A stretch of DNA of 43,934 nt. It comes from Anaerolineae bacterium (GTDB taxonomy: Bacteria > Chloroflexota > Anaerolineae > 4572-78 > J111). The DNA is taken from contig JAFGNV010000037.1 of assembly GCA_016926805.1 (NCBI GenBank), positions 1-43,934 on the forward strand, in the 5' to 3' direction. Position numbers and translations under genes: made by a program. This document shows positions 26,353 to 34,044 of this stretch, one piece after another (the stretch's first letter is position 1; every line of letters begins with the position of its first letter). Below the pieces are notes generated by a model, which was not told the origin of the DNA, ran no database searches, and worked only from the letters and a program-made list of their open reading frames with translations.

Positions 26353-27588
26353 TTAACGAACCACCCGTACCGATGTTTCACCCGGCGTGTTTGTGGCTCG
26401 ATAGGACGCCGAGGGGGTTTCTACAGCAACGGTGGATAAGGGCGTGAAGGTGGGTAAGAGGAGAGGGGTGGTGACCATGGTTGGGGTGGCGGTGGGGGTG
26501 CGAGTGGGGCGGGGCGTGCGGGTCGTTGTGGCGGTGGTCAGGCCAACCGGAGTGTTGGTGAGGGTGGTGGTTGGGGAGACGTTGGGGGCTGGCGTGGCCG
26601 TGTCTACGGTAACGAGTAACAAATCACGCAGGCCGGTGAGGAACGAGTCGAAACGGTCGGCCGCGGCTTGAATTTCAGCAACGGTTTCTCTGATGTGAGC
26701 CGCATCCTTTTCCAACGTGGCAATTTGTTCGCCCTGGGTAGATAAACCCTCACTGAGAGATCGGAGATCAGTCTGCGCCTGGGCCATATTTTGTTCGAGA
26801 GTGGCAATCTGCTCGTTGAGTTGGGTAAGCTTTGTCTGTAACGCGTCGATGTCAGCCTCGGCCTTTTGTAAACGGCCGCTCAACGCCTCCATTTGATTGA
26901 GCCGCTGGCGAAGCTCGACAATTTCATCATTGAGTAATTTACTCTGGCGTTCCAGACGCGCCACCTGGTCGTTCAATTGCAGCACCTGGGGATGAGTAGC
27001 CATATTCAGCGTGCCGTTGATGCTCTGCAACATCAGCAAGGCCAGCAATGCCCCGCCCAGCACGCCAACAATGGCCACAACCCAAAATCGCCAGGCTCCA
27101 CCGGAGGCAGGTTGGTGGGCCGGGGCCACCGGCGAGGACGGACTTTTGGGGGGAGGGATGGATTCGGCGTCAAATGAAGGTGGGGGCGAAACCACCTCGG
27201 CCTGGCGGGATGGCGGCGGTTCTTCTCCGGCGGCCTCAGGCTCTACCATCGGTTCTTCCGGTTCCTTTACCTTCTCAGCGGCCACCGTTATCTCAACTGC
27301 CGGAGGTTGCTCGTCTGTGGCCGCTATGGCGGTTGGCGATGCCTCCTCGAACACCGGGGCAGGTGGGGGGGATACGGTGACCCTATCGGCAAACCCGCGA
27401 TACATTCCCTTGGAAATTCCCGGTACCGCCGTAATTTCTATCGCCTCGGCAAAGGGATGCACGTCCTCCCGAAAACGGATAATCCGTTGGGCCAGGGCCG
27501 GGCCAATACCAGGGAGGGTGGTAAGTGTTTCCAGATTGGCCTGGTTTAGGTCGATTTGGGGTAAAGCTGAATCATTTTCCATAAACAT
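26353..27588 (-). CDS. HhH-domain membrane protein with coiled coil and Thr/Pro tail
   Basis: This 411-residue protein has an unusual domain order. Residues 10-70 are a ComEA-like double helix-hairpin-helix (IDLNQANLETLTTLPGIGP and AVPGISKGMYRGF), a DNA- or protein-binding fold. Residues 75-160 are a Pro/Glu-rich linker. About 165-188 is one membrane helix. About 198-315 is a long coiled coil, and 320-400 is a Thr/Pro-rich stretch (TRTPRPTRTPTATPT) typical of exported spacers. With the positive residues preceding the helix, the HhH end should be inside the cell and the coil outside. In ComEA the HhH is outside, so topology is a point to test. Two other single-helix proteins follow on the same strand. 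The function is unknown. Confidence 0.8.
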   Translation of the reverse strand: MFMENDSALPQIDLNQANLETLTTLPGIGPALAQRIIRFREDVHPFAEAIEITAVPGISKGMYRGFADRVTVSPPPAPVFEEASPTAIAATDEQPPAVEITVAAEKVKEPEEPMVEPEAAGEEPPPSRQAEVVSPPPSFDAESIPPPKSPSSPVAPAHQPASGGAWRFWVVAIVGVLGGALLALLMLQSINGTLNMATHPQVLQLNDQVARLERQSKLLNDEIVELRQRLNQMEALSGRLQKAEADIDALQTKLTQLNEQIATLEQNMAQAQTDLRSLSEGLSTQGEQIATLEKDAAHIRETVAEIQAAADRFDSFLTGLRDLLLVTVDTATPAPNVSPTTTLTNTPVGLTTATTTRTPRPTRTPTATPTMVTTPLLLPTFTPLSTVAVETPSASYRATNTPGETSVRVVR

Positions 27589-27696
27589 GGCTTTCCTTCA
27601 GTCACGGCTTGGTGAACTGGCTTACTACAGAAATGTCGGCTGAAATTCGTAATCCTACTTCTATTTTAACCACCTTCCACTTTCTTGCAACCCGCA

Positions 27697-27724
27697 AGAA
27701 AAAAACACCCCGCCTCCGGGGTGT
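27697..27724 (-). terminator. Intrinsic terminator of the holA operon
   Basis: An 8-bp GC-rich stem (ACACCCCG/CGGGGTGT, 27705-27712 with 27717-27724) and a 4-nt loop, followed on the minus strand by a run of T's (complement of 27697-27705). It lies 27 bp beyond the holA stop and ends the long minus-strand operon. Confidence 0.85.
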
Positions 27725-27750
27725 GCCTTCCTCATTAAAACTATTCTTCT

Positions 27751-28701
27751 TTAAGCGGTGCACAAGCGGGCAATCAACGTGTCCAGGGCCAGCAGGCTGT
27801 CCATCCGGCCCGTTTTGATGGCCAGGTCTAGCTCCAACAACATCTCCAAAACCTGCTCCAGCCGGGCCATTGAATAATTGGCCGCCTCTTTCAGGCGGGC
27901 TTTGGCTGCATAGTCGCTGCGCCAGCCCTTAACGCGGGCAATTTCCAGCGAGGTCATGCCCCGCTCGGCCATATCTTTGACCTCAATCAAGGCTCTGATT
28001 TGGGCGGCAATGCTGGCCAAAATAGCCATTGGGTTTTTGCCCTCTTCTAACTCTTTGTGGAGCTGGTCGTAGGCACGGCGAGCATCGCGCCGGCCGATGG
28101 CGTTGGAGATGCCAAAACGTTCGGCCTCTTCGGTGTAGGGCACCAGCAGGTCCACGTCCGCCTGCCGGATGGCGCGCTCACCGCCCACGTACAATGCCAG
28201 TTTTTCCAGTTCGCTGTTGAGGGTGCGCAGGTTGGGACCGACCAGCCTGCCCAATAACGCCGCCGCGCTCGGCTCGATGTTTGCGCCCAATTCTTTGGCC
28301 CGGCGCACAATCCACGGTTGCAGGTTGTTGACATCCAGCCCGGCAAAATGAACCTGTCCGCTCTGGCTGGCAATTTTCAGGACCGGATGGTTCCGATCCA
28401 GAACTTCTCTTTCGGCCAGAACCAGGTCGGTAGAAGGGGGCAAGTGGGGCAGGTAATCTAGCAGGGCTTGCCGCGCTTCGGCTTGACCGGCCAGGTACCG
28501 GAGATAGTCATTGACGATGACCAGCCGCCTGGTTACCAACAGGGGCAGGGTATCGGTGTGACGACGAATTTCGCTCAGACTCAAACCCTGACCGTCGAGT
28601 TCGGTTACCCCCAGCCCGGAGGTGTCGCCGAGGGCGGCTTTGAGTTCGGCGATTTTTTGGGAGCGAATATAATCGTCGGGGCCGTGAAAAAGGTAGAGCA
28701 T
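27751..28701 (-). CDS. holA: DNA polymerase III delta subunit
   Basis: The 316-residue clamp-loader delta subunit, which opens the beta clamp. It has the typical start MLYLFHGPDDYIRSQKI, followed by GLSLSEIRRHTDTLPLL--RRLVIV as in the HolA/YqeN family. A middle domain with NSELEKLALYVGGERAI and VDLLVPYTEE, and a helical C-terminal collar domain with LELDLAIKTGR, complete it. Length is normal. A tandem octamer repeat directly abuts the ATG, so no Shine-Dalgarno sequence is visible upstream, and translation may rely on coupling or leaderless-like initiation. It is the last gene of the minus-strand run that starts with redox and sortase genes, and it ends at the terminator near 27710. Confidence 0.93.
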   Translation of the reverse strand: MLYLFHGPDDYIRSQKIAELKAALGDTSGLGVTELDGQGLSLSEIRRHTDTLPLLVTRRLVIVNDYLRYLAGQAEARQALLDYLPHLPPSTDLVLAEREVLDRNHPVLKIASQSGQVHFAGLDVNNLQPWIVRRAKELGANIEPSAAALLGRLVGPNLRTLNSELEKLALYVGGERAIRQADVDLLVPYTEEAERFGISNAIGRRDARRAYDQLHKELEEGKNPMAILASIAAQIRALIEVKDMAERGMTSLEIARVKGWRSDYAAKARLKEAANYSMARLEQVLEMLLELDLAIKTGRMDSLLALDTLIARLCTA

Positions 28702-28703
28702 GG

Positions 28704-28756
28704 GAATCAGCGAGTCAGCGAGTCAACAAATATCAAATCGGCAAATCGCAAATCAA
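28704..28756. repeat. Octamer repeat in front of holA
   Basis: GAATCAGC, GAGTCAGC, GAGTCAAC in exact 8-bp register, then decaying AAATC-GC units to 28756. It is the same unit family as 15063-15094 and 31043-31103, here occupying the 5' region of holA. Confidence 0.7.
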
Positions 28757-28806
28757 TAAACACTTTATGCAACGATGCGGTAAATGGGCAAGATGGTTGG
28801 GGTAAT

Positions 28807-29313
28807 CTATTGGGTCGTTTCAATGCGATGGACGGTAAGATTGCCCAGCGAATACCGGCTGATCTGTTTGATTTCCAGACTGCCCGGATCGCCGCTGACC
28901 GTGTATCGTTCCTGAAGCAGCAAGCCCAGGGGCTGGGCCAAAATGGCGGCAACTGTTGCGGCCAGCACCGCTATCGGAATAACCTCCCAGCGAAACCGTC
29001 GAGGCGAGCCGCTGCTATCCAGGGTAATGGCCAAAAACGCGGCCAGGCCGGTCAGCAGGCCGGTAGTGGCTAACACTGTACCACAGCGAGGATGAACCGC
29101 CAAATTCGACCCGCCCTGGCGCAAGCGCTGGAGAGCCTCGTCGGCGGCCCGGTTAACGGCGATGGTATCGAGGGGGCCATACAGGGTGAAACCGTTCCAA
29201 TCGCTGCGGCCGACCACGGCCAGCCGGGAATGACGCCGGCTAAGAACGTGCACGGTGGCGTGTTCCAGCCCATGATTGCGCCGGATTCGGGTAATCAGAC
29301 CAGGCAATGTCAT
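28807..29313 (-). CDS. DUF6391-like membrane protein
   Basis: This 168-residue protein starts at ATG 29313, chosen because GAGGAG lies seven bases upstream; a GTG at 29328 would add five residues. Near the N-terminus is RRNHGLEHATVHVLSRRH, a His/Glu-rich signature that I associate with DUF6391 proteins of cyanobacteria and Chloroflexota. A conserved-looking HPRCGTVLA segment follows. Two hydrophobic helices (about 85-105 and 115-138) come next, then a soluble tail. The HxxEH arrangement is suggestive of metal binding, but no function is established. It lies 11 bp after the sortase gene and is likely cotranscribed with it. Confidence 0.7.
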   Translation of the reverse strand: MTLPGLITRIRRNHGLEHATVHVLSRRHSRLAVVGRSDWNGFTLYGPLDTIAVNRAADEALQRLRQGGSNLAVHPRCGTVLATTGLLTGLAAFLAITLDSSGSPRRFRWEVIPIAVLAATVAAILAQPLGLLLQERYTVSGDPGSLEIKQISRYSLGNLTVHRIETTQ

Positions 29314-29324
29314 CAAAAAACTCC

Positions 29325-30284
29325 TCACAACGGTTTAGCCACCACAATCACCCGGTGGGTGTTATTGGTATAGGGCCAGCAGGTCACCAGTGTAAGGCGC
29401 TCATCGTTGGTGGTGGCTATCCATTGGGCATTCTGCCGGCGCACGTCAATAGATTCGCCCTTCTCTTTGACAATGGTTTTTAACTCAACCGTATATTCGT
29501 ATGCCTGCTCCCCGGAATAAACCACCACCTTATCGCCAACCTCCACATTGACCAAATCGCGGAAAACCTCGCCCTTCACGTTGTGGTGTCCGGTCATCAC
29601 GCTGTTGCCGGGCTGTCCCAACCGGGCTGAAGTTTTGTGCCAACCTACGGCATTATCGGCCACATTCCAAATGCTGTATTGCCGGCCGGCCTGTTCAACC
29701 ACATACCAGCCTACCGACACCACCGCCGAGTCGATACCAACCGACTCGATCACCAGCCGGGTAGGAACTCCACTCTCCGCAGATGGTTCCGCCGGTAGGG
29801 GAAAACTGGTTGGGGTGGGTTCAGGGTTTTGATCAGGACTCTGAGCAATAAGCGTGGGCAGTGAGGTCGGCGCGATGGCCGCGGAATTAGCCTGCTCTGC
29901 GCCAGCCTCAGCAACCTCATCCAACGAGGGTACCGCCACGGGCATGGGCGTCGGCTCATCGGCGTTGAATGTTTCAGGCAGAATGTCGGGCGGCTTAACC
30001 ACGAGGGTCGCGGTAGGCGTGGGTGGTTGGGTCGCGGTGGGTGTCGCAGTAGGGCCGGGACCACGCCAGGGGGTCATGGTGGGCGTCGGCGTAGCTGTCG
30101 GTGGGGGGGCGGCCTGGGCCAGGGCTTCCGGCGGCGCATTCAGCACAAATTCCCACCGAGTCTGAACATCCTGGTAAACCCAAACCATGCTGACAACCGC
30201 CAGCACCACCACGGTCCAAACAAAACTGGCCAGCAGCAACGCGATTTGCTCAATTAGAATCTGGGCGTTGGATAGTTTTTTCAT
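29325..30284 (-). CDS. Sortase (class D/E type)
   Basis: A transpeptidase-type sortase of 319 residues. One N-terminal membrane helix (about 10-35) and a 100-residue Thr/Pro-rich spacer (TPTPTMTP) hold the C-terminal catalytic barrel away from the membrane. Catalytic residues are visible: His in VMTGHHNVKG, Cys in LTLVTCWPY and Arg in NTHRVIVV. Sortases cut a C-terminal LPxTG-like signal and join the protein to another group. No protein encoded in this window has such a signal, so the substrate is elsewhere. The start overlaps the Lgt-like gene stop (ATGA), so it is coupled to lipoprotein or membrane-processing functions. Chloroflexota sortases usually lack pilin neighbours, as here. Confidence 0.9.
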   Translation of the reverse strand: MKKLSNAQILIEQIALLLASFVWTVVVLAVVSMVWVYQDVQTRWEFVLNAPPEALAQAAPPPTATPTPTMTPWRGPGPTATPTATQPPTPTATLVVKPPDILPETFNADEPTPMPVAVPSLDEVAEAGAEQANSAAIAPTSLPTLIAQSPDQNPEPTPTSFPLPAEPSAESGVPTRLVIESVGIDSAVVSVGWYVVEQAGRQYSIWNVADNAVGWHKTSARLGQPGNSVMTGHHNVKGEVFRDLVNVEVGDKVVVYSGEQAYEYTVELKTIVKEKGESIDVRRQNAQWIATTNDERLTLVTCWPYTNNTHRVIVVAKPL

Positions 30285-31033
30285 TGATGTTCCGAAAGAG
30301 CCTCTTGCGAATCACTGGTAAAATTATAGGCTATAACCGCCAGGGCGACAATTATCGCCGCCAGGGCAACCAGTTGCACCGCCAGATAATGGTTGCCAAT
30401 CAGATAGGGCCGCGCCCGAAAGACTTCTAGCAGCAGGCGAGTGAGGCCATACAGGGCCACAAACAACCAAAAATGAAAGCCGGGCCAGGGTCGCCAGGAA
30501 CGCAGCCACAACAATAAACCTAAAATCCCCAAACACACCGCCGCTTCGTACAACTGAAGTGGATGCCGGGCTATACCGGCTATCTCAACCGCCCAGGGCA
30601 TGTTAGCAGGTGCACCCAACGCTACGCCGCCTAAAAACGCGCCAACATTGCCAATAACCAGCGCCAGGGCCAAACCGGGAGCCATGGCCTCGCCAAACAC
30701 GGCCAGCAGCACCCGGTGGCGCAGTAGATAAATCAACCCAACCACCGTGGCAATGATGAATCCCTCACCGGCGGCCAGCGCGCTTCGAGATAGAGAGAAT
30801 ATCCGGGTCAGATTTGCGGCATAATTTTCCCAATGAGCCAGCACAAACCAGAGTCGACCACCGATGATACCGGCCAAAAATCCATAAAGGCCAGCATTGT
30901 AAATGTGATCCCCATCCAGCCCCAACTGCGCCGCTCGACGAGCAGATAACCACATCCCCACCCACAAGGCAACCAGTAATAGTAACGGATAAGTTGGCAA
31001 AGCCACCGGGCCAACCAACACCATTGGATACAT
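30281..31033 (-). CDS. Prolipoprotein diacylglyceryl transferase-like protein (Lgt family)
   Basis: This 250-residue polytopic protein shows Lgt family landmarks: AGIIGGRLWFVL (GxxxGR), HPLQLYEA (the canonical form is HPTQLYE), and a RLLLEVFR segment near the end. About seven helices are present. The normally strict RxGNFxNxE signature is replaced by VIGNVGAFLGGVALG, as in some divergent Chloroflexota homologues, so catalytic competence is uncertain. True Lgt transfers diacylglyceryl from phosphatidylglycerol to the lipobox Cys. The lipoprotein at 1993 would be such a client. The gene is flanked by a TlpA-like thioredoxin and the sortase in the same operon. It may be a second Lgt or a specialised paralogue. 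Confidence 0.72.
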   Translation of the reverse strand: MYPMVLVGPVALPTYPLLLLVALWVGMWLSARRAAQLGLDGDHIYNAGLYGFLAGIIGGRLWFVLAHWENYAANLTRIFSLSRSALAAGEGFIIATVVGLIYLLRHRVLLAVFGEAMAPGLALALVIGNVGAFLGGVALGAPANMPWAVEIAGIARHPLQLYEAAVCLGILGLLLWLRSWRPWPGFHFWLFVALYGLTRLLLEVFRARPYLIGNHYLAVQLVALAAIIVALAVIAYNFTSDSQEALSEHQ

Positions 31034-31042
31034 AAATTTGCC

Positions 31043-31103
31043 GACTCGCTTATCTGCTGTCTACATTAATTGATTCGCCACCTCGCTGATTGGCTGGCGC
31101 GCT
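31043..31103. repeat. Octamer repeat over the TlpA/Lgt junction
   Basis: Units GACTCGCT and TATCTGCT, a break, then GATTCGCC, ACCTCGCT, GATTGGCT, GGCGCGCT in exact 8-bp phase from 31072 to 31103. It covers the Lgt leader and the last 17 or so codons of the TlpA-like gene, so the repeat encodes that protein tail. Confidence 0.55.
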
Positions 31104-31688
31104 CGATAACTCATCTATTTTCGACTCGATGTAGGCTTTGTCAATGGGGCCGGCAAACACTTCGTTTACAATGCCATTTTTATCGACAAAGATGCTGGTG
31201 GGCAGGCCCCTGACCTGGTAAGTCTCAGCCGTCTGGCCGGTTTCATCCAAAACAATGGGAAAGGTCGCCCCCATCTCGGCAACAAAATCGCCAACCAATT
31301 CTACCCGGTCGGCCGTGGTATGATTAATGCCAATAATCACCAACGCCTCGGCGTTTTCCACTGAGGCTTCCTGAAAATCAGGAAATTCTGACCGGCACGG
31401 ACCACACCACGTGGCCCAAAAACTAATCAGAACCGGTTTACCGGCAAAATCGCTCAAACGAACAATTTCACCATTCAGGCTTTTCAACTCAAAATCGGGC
31501 GCGGGATGTCCGGCCACCGGCGCCGGACTTAAATCCGCCGAACTTGCCTCCGTGGAATCACCGAGCATGGCTCCCGAAAGCAAAATCCAAATGCCGCCCA
31601 GGACAATGACCAGAATAATGGTCGTGAACCAAAACCAGCGGGTTCTGAAGACAGCCGGAATATGCGGCGCAGTGCTTTCCGCATTCAT
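31050..31688 (-). CDS. TlpA/ResA-like membrane-anchored thioredoxin
   Basis: This 212-residue protein is held by one N-terminal helix (about 18-38) with its thioredoxin domain outside the membrane. The domain contains FELKSLNGEIVRLSDFAGKP, then SFWATWCGPCRSEFP with the redox-active CxxC pair. VRGLPTSIFVDKNG supplies the cis-Pro loop. TlpA/ResA proteins keep extracytoplasmic cysteines reduced, for instance for cytochrome c maturation. The downstream Lgt-like gene, 16 bp away, and the sortase suggest a role in surface-protein maturation. The last residues (about 195-212) come from the octamer repeat and are probably not functional. Confidence 0.9.
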   Translation of the reverse strand: MNAESTAPHIPAVFRTRWFWFTTIILVIVLGGIWILLSGAMLGDSTEASSADLSPAPVAGHPAPDFELKSLNGEIVRLSDFAGKPVLISFWATWCGPCRSEFPDFQEASVENAEALVIIGINHTTADRVELVGDFVAEMGATFPIVLDETGQTAETYQVRGLPTSIFVDKNGIVNEVFAGPIDKAYIESKIDELSSAPANQRGGESINVDSR

Positions 31689-31889
31689 TGTACAACATCC
31701 ATCCTTTCAAGATATGTCCAAATTCTACAATGAATGTTTTAAGAAAATATTAACCCAGAAAGCATCCATAAACCGTAAGCAGCCCTCCAGACTTGCTTCT
31801 ATATTATGTCTACTTAAGGGGACTTTGTCAAGGTTGAATTCGCAACCTCGGCAGTTGTGCTGCCGGAATGAGCCAACGCACCCCCACTT

Positions 31890-32861
31890 TTACTTCCAAT
31901 CTGTCTGTAACTTCTTGCGCCCGTGGATATATTTATCCACGGCAACCGCCGCAATCACTCCATCGGCGGCAGCGATGACGGCTTGCTTGAGGTGAGTACA
32001 GAGCAGGTCGCCCACTGCAAACACACCGGGGATGCTGGTTTGCATTTCCTGGTCAACCGCCAGGCAGCCATCCCCTGTAGTTTCAAGCTGGCCCATCAAG
32101 TAATCGGTGATAGGTTGGTTACCTTGCAGATACATAAAAACCCCGGTGACATCCAGTGTTTGTTCCTTATCACCGCGTGGATGGATGCGGATTCCGTCCA
32201 CCTTGCCGTTACCCATAATCTCCTTCAGGCGCGTGCCCAATTTTATCCGGACTTTAGGATGATTCTCTACTTCAGCTACCAACATCTGACTCGCTTTCAA
32301 TTCGGGCGTGGGCACAATCAGCTGGATCGAGTCGGCATACTTGGTCAGGAAGAGGGTTTCTTCCAGGGCTTCATCATTGTTACCGATTACGGCCACGGAC
32401 TGGTCACGGAAAAAGGCGCCATCGCAGGTGGCACAGTAGCTGACGCCCCGGCCCAGAAATTTATCTTCGCCCGGCGTGGCGTTGATCCGCCCCATCGAGC
32501 CGGTAGCCAGAATGATAGCCCTGGCTGCAAAAGAACCAATCCCGGTAATAACGCTTTTGGGGTCGGATTTTAAATCAACCCCCACCACCTTATCGGTGAT
32601 AAATTTTGCGTCAAACGACTCGGCCTGCTGGCGCATGGCCGCCACCAGTTCCGCCCCACTAACCGGGCCGGGAATACCCGGATAATTGCTGATCTTCGAC
32701 GTAATCCCCAAAGCTCCGGCGGTCAACCCTTTGTCAATGATCAGGGTCTTCAAATCAGCGCGGGCAGTATAGATGGCGGCAGAAGCGCCCGCCGGGCCGC
32801 CGCCAATGATGATCACGTCGTAACGTTCCACTTCCGTACTAAAATCTAAATTCAAATCCAT
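31890..32861 (-). CDS. trxB: Thioredoxin-disulfide reductase-like flavoprotein
   Basis: Low-molecular-weight thioredoxin reductase of 323 residues. The FAD-binding GGGPAGASAA (about 20-29) follows a short acidic N-terminal extension. The redox-active CATCDGAFF motif (about 143-151) matches TrxB. An NADP-type GNNDEA segment follows and FAVGDLLC closes the FAD site. It would reduce the thioredoxin-like protein encoded 76 bp upstream (32938), using NADPH or another donor. The HRRR motif typical of NADPH specificity is not evident after GNNDEA, so the electron donor is uncertain. GAGGAATT just before the ATG serves as the ribosome-binding site. Confidence 0.9.
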   Translation of the reverse strand: MDLNLDFSTEVERYDVIIIGGGPAGASAAIYTARADLKTLIIDKGLTAGALGITSKISNYPGIPGPVSGAELVAAMRQQAESFDAKFITDKVVGVDLKSDPKSVITGIGSFAARAIILATGSMGRINATPGEDKFLGRGVSYCATCDGAFFRDQSVAVIGNNDEALEETLFLTKYADSIQLIVPTPELKASQMLVAEVENHPKVRIKLGTRLKEIMGNGKVDGIRIHPRGDKEQTLDVTGVFMYLQGNQPITDYLMGQLETTGDGCLAVDQEMQTSIPGVFAVGDLLCTHLKQAVIAAADGVIAAVAVDKYIHGRKKLQTDWK

Positions 32862-32937
32862 AATTCCTCGTCTCCTGAGCAGGTATCAAAACAGCAGAAT
32901 CCAGTAAACATATTCCTTCTGCTACGTTGTTACTTTG

Positions 32938-33594
32938 TTATACGGCTATCGCCTGTTTGACCTTGTCCATCAACATATGTTCGGGGGCCATGCCTTCCAT
33001 GTGGGTGGTCTCGTTGATGACTGTGCGCGGCACCCCCTGCACCTGATATTTCATCGACAGGTGGGGGAATTCGATAGCCTCAACCATATCCGCCCGGACC
33101 AGGTCGCTTTCCAGGGCCAGTTGGTGAGCCAGCCGCACTGCACCGGGGCAATAGGGGCAGGTGGGGGTCACAAAGACTTGCAAGTGCAACGGGGCAGTCA
33201 ACCCCTTGAGGATACCTTTGGTCTCGTCCGACAAACCGGAGTCGTCTCGAGAAACCATCATAATATCCTCAATGAGTGAACTGAATTCGTAGCCAGAAGG
33301 AATACCAAAGTAACGAATGCCATAATCCTTGGGAGCATCGCCGCCGCGCATAACCACCGTAGCCGGGATTTTGTCGATTTGGTAATGCTCGGCCACTTCT
33401 TTATCGGCCACAAGGTCGTACACCTCTACCGAAATTTTGTCCGACAGCGCCGCAACTTCTTCCGCAATCATGCGGGTTTCGTGGCAATATTGACATTCCC
33501 TCTCTTGGGTAAACACCAGGACTTTTACCGGGTCCGCGAGTGTTTCGAATTCTTTTTTCAAATGTTCTCGATCTTGATCTTTAAGCAACGCCAT
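32938..33594 (-). CDS. Protein disulfide oxidoreductase (PDO), double thioredoxin fold
   Basis: This 218-residue protein has two tandem thioredoxin-fold units. Each carries a CxxC: CQYC in the first (about residues 34-37) and CPYC in TPTCPYCPGAV in the second (about 142-145). This matches the glutaredoxin-like PDO family found in archaea and thermophilic bacteria. Such proteins make, break or shuffle disulfides in the cytoplasm and use a TrxB-type reductase, which is encoded directly downstream. A strong GGAGG precedes the ATG. Together with the sigma/anti-sigma pair upstream it suggests a redox-response module. Confidence 0.9.
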   Translation of the reverse strand: MALLKDQDREHLKKEFETLADPVKVLVFTQERECQYCHETRMIAEEVAALSDKISVEVYDLVADKEVAEHYQIDKIPATVVMRGGDAPKDYGIRYFGIPSGYEFSSLIEDIMMVSRDDSGLSDETKGILKGLTAPLHLQVFVTPTCPYCPGAVRLAHQLALESDLVRADMVEAIEFPHLSMKYQVQGVPRTVINETTHMEGMAPEHMLMDKVKQAIAV

Positions 33595-33721
33595 TTTTTA
33601 TCCTCCAAAAATGTTAATGGGCTTTTACTAATTTAAGGCAATATTTCCAAAAGGGTAATACTCTACCTCTTTTGGGTTGTCTTCTGAGTTAGATGCAGGG
33701 TTCGGTAAAAGGTTACAAAAC

Positions 33722-33752
33722 AAAAAAGCCCACAACCGGGTTAGCCGTGAGC
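33722..33752 (-). terminator. Intrinsic terminator after the anti-sigma gene
   Basis: On the minus strand GCTCAC pairs with GTGGGC (one wobble) around a GC-rich loop, followed by six T's (complement of 33722-33727). It separates the sigma/anti-sigma transcript from the PDO/TrxB genes. Confidence 0.7.
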
Positions 33753-33778
33753 CTTTTGCAGCCTGCCGAGATAGCGGC

Positions 33779-34042
33779 CTATTCTTTGGTTATCCCACAT
33801 CCGGCAGCTTCTAACGCCTGCCGCAAGCGATCCATCATCCCGGTCGGCAGTTCCACCCGGCGGTGCTGCCGGTAGAGGGTAATAGTTTTACGGGTTGTGT
33901 CGGCCAGCACCCGACAGTCATCGCAACCGGCCAGGTGTTGTTCAATTTCGGCGCAGAGGGCGGCCTCCAGTTCGCCATCGAGGTAATCGTCTAGCTGGCT
34001 CAACAGGGCCTGGCAGGTCGCCGGGTGAGATTGGTGAGCCAT
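33779..34042 (-). CDS. Zinc-finger anti-sigma factor
   Basis: An 87-residue protein starting at ATG 34042, with GGGAG eight bases upstream (a TTG at 34048 overlaps the sigma gene). It has the ZAS anti-sigma signature: an early Cys (ATCQALL), YLDGEL and then HLAGCDDC, the H-x3-C-x2-C zinc ligands. The basic C-terminal half has no membrane helix, so it is a soluble anti-sigma factor like RsrA or ChrR. It would hold the ECF sigma factor encoded 2 nt upstream. In RsrA-type factors disulfide formation at these cysteines releases the sigma. The nearby PDO/TrxB genes make a redox trigger plausible, but this is inference. Confidence 0.85.
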   Translation of the reverse strand: MAHQSHPATCQALLSQLDDYLDGELEAALCAEIEQHLAGCDDCRVLADTTRKTITLYRQHRRVELPTGMMDRLRQALEAAGCGITKE

Positions 34043-34044
34043 TA

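Noticed and set aside
26432-26671. Val/Gly-rich plus-strand frame opposite the HhH gene tail
   Set aside because: It is the complement of the Thr/Pro-rich codons of the real minus-strand gene.
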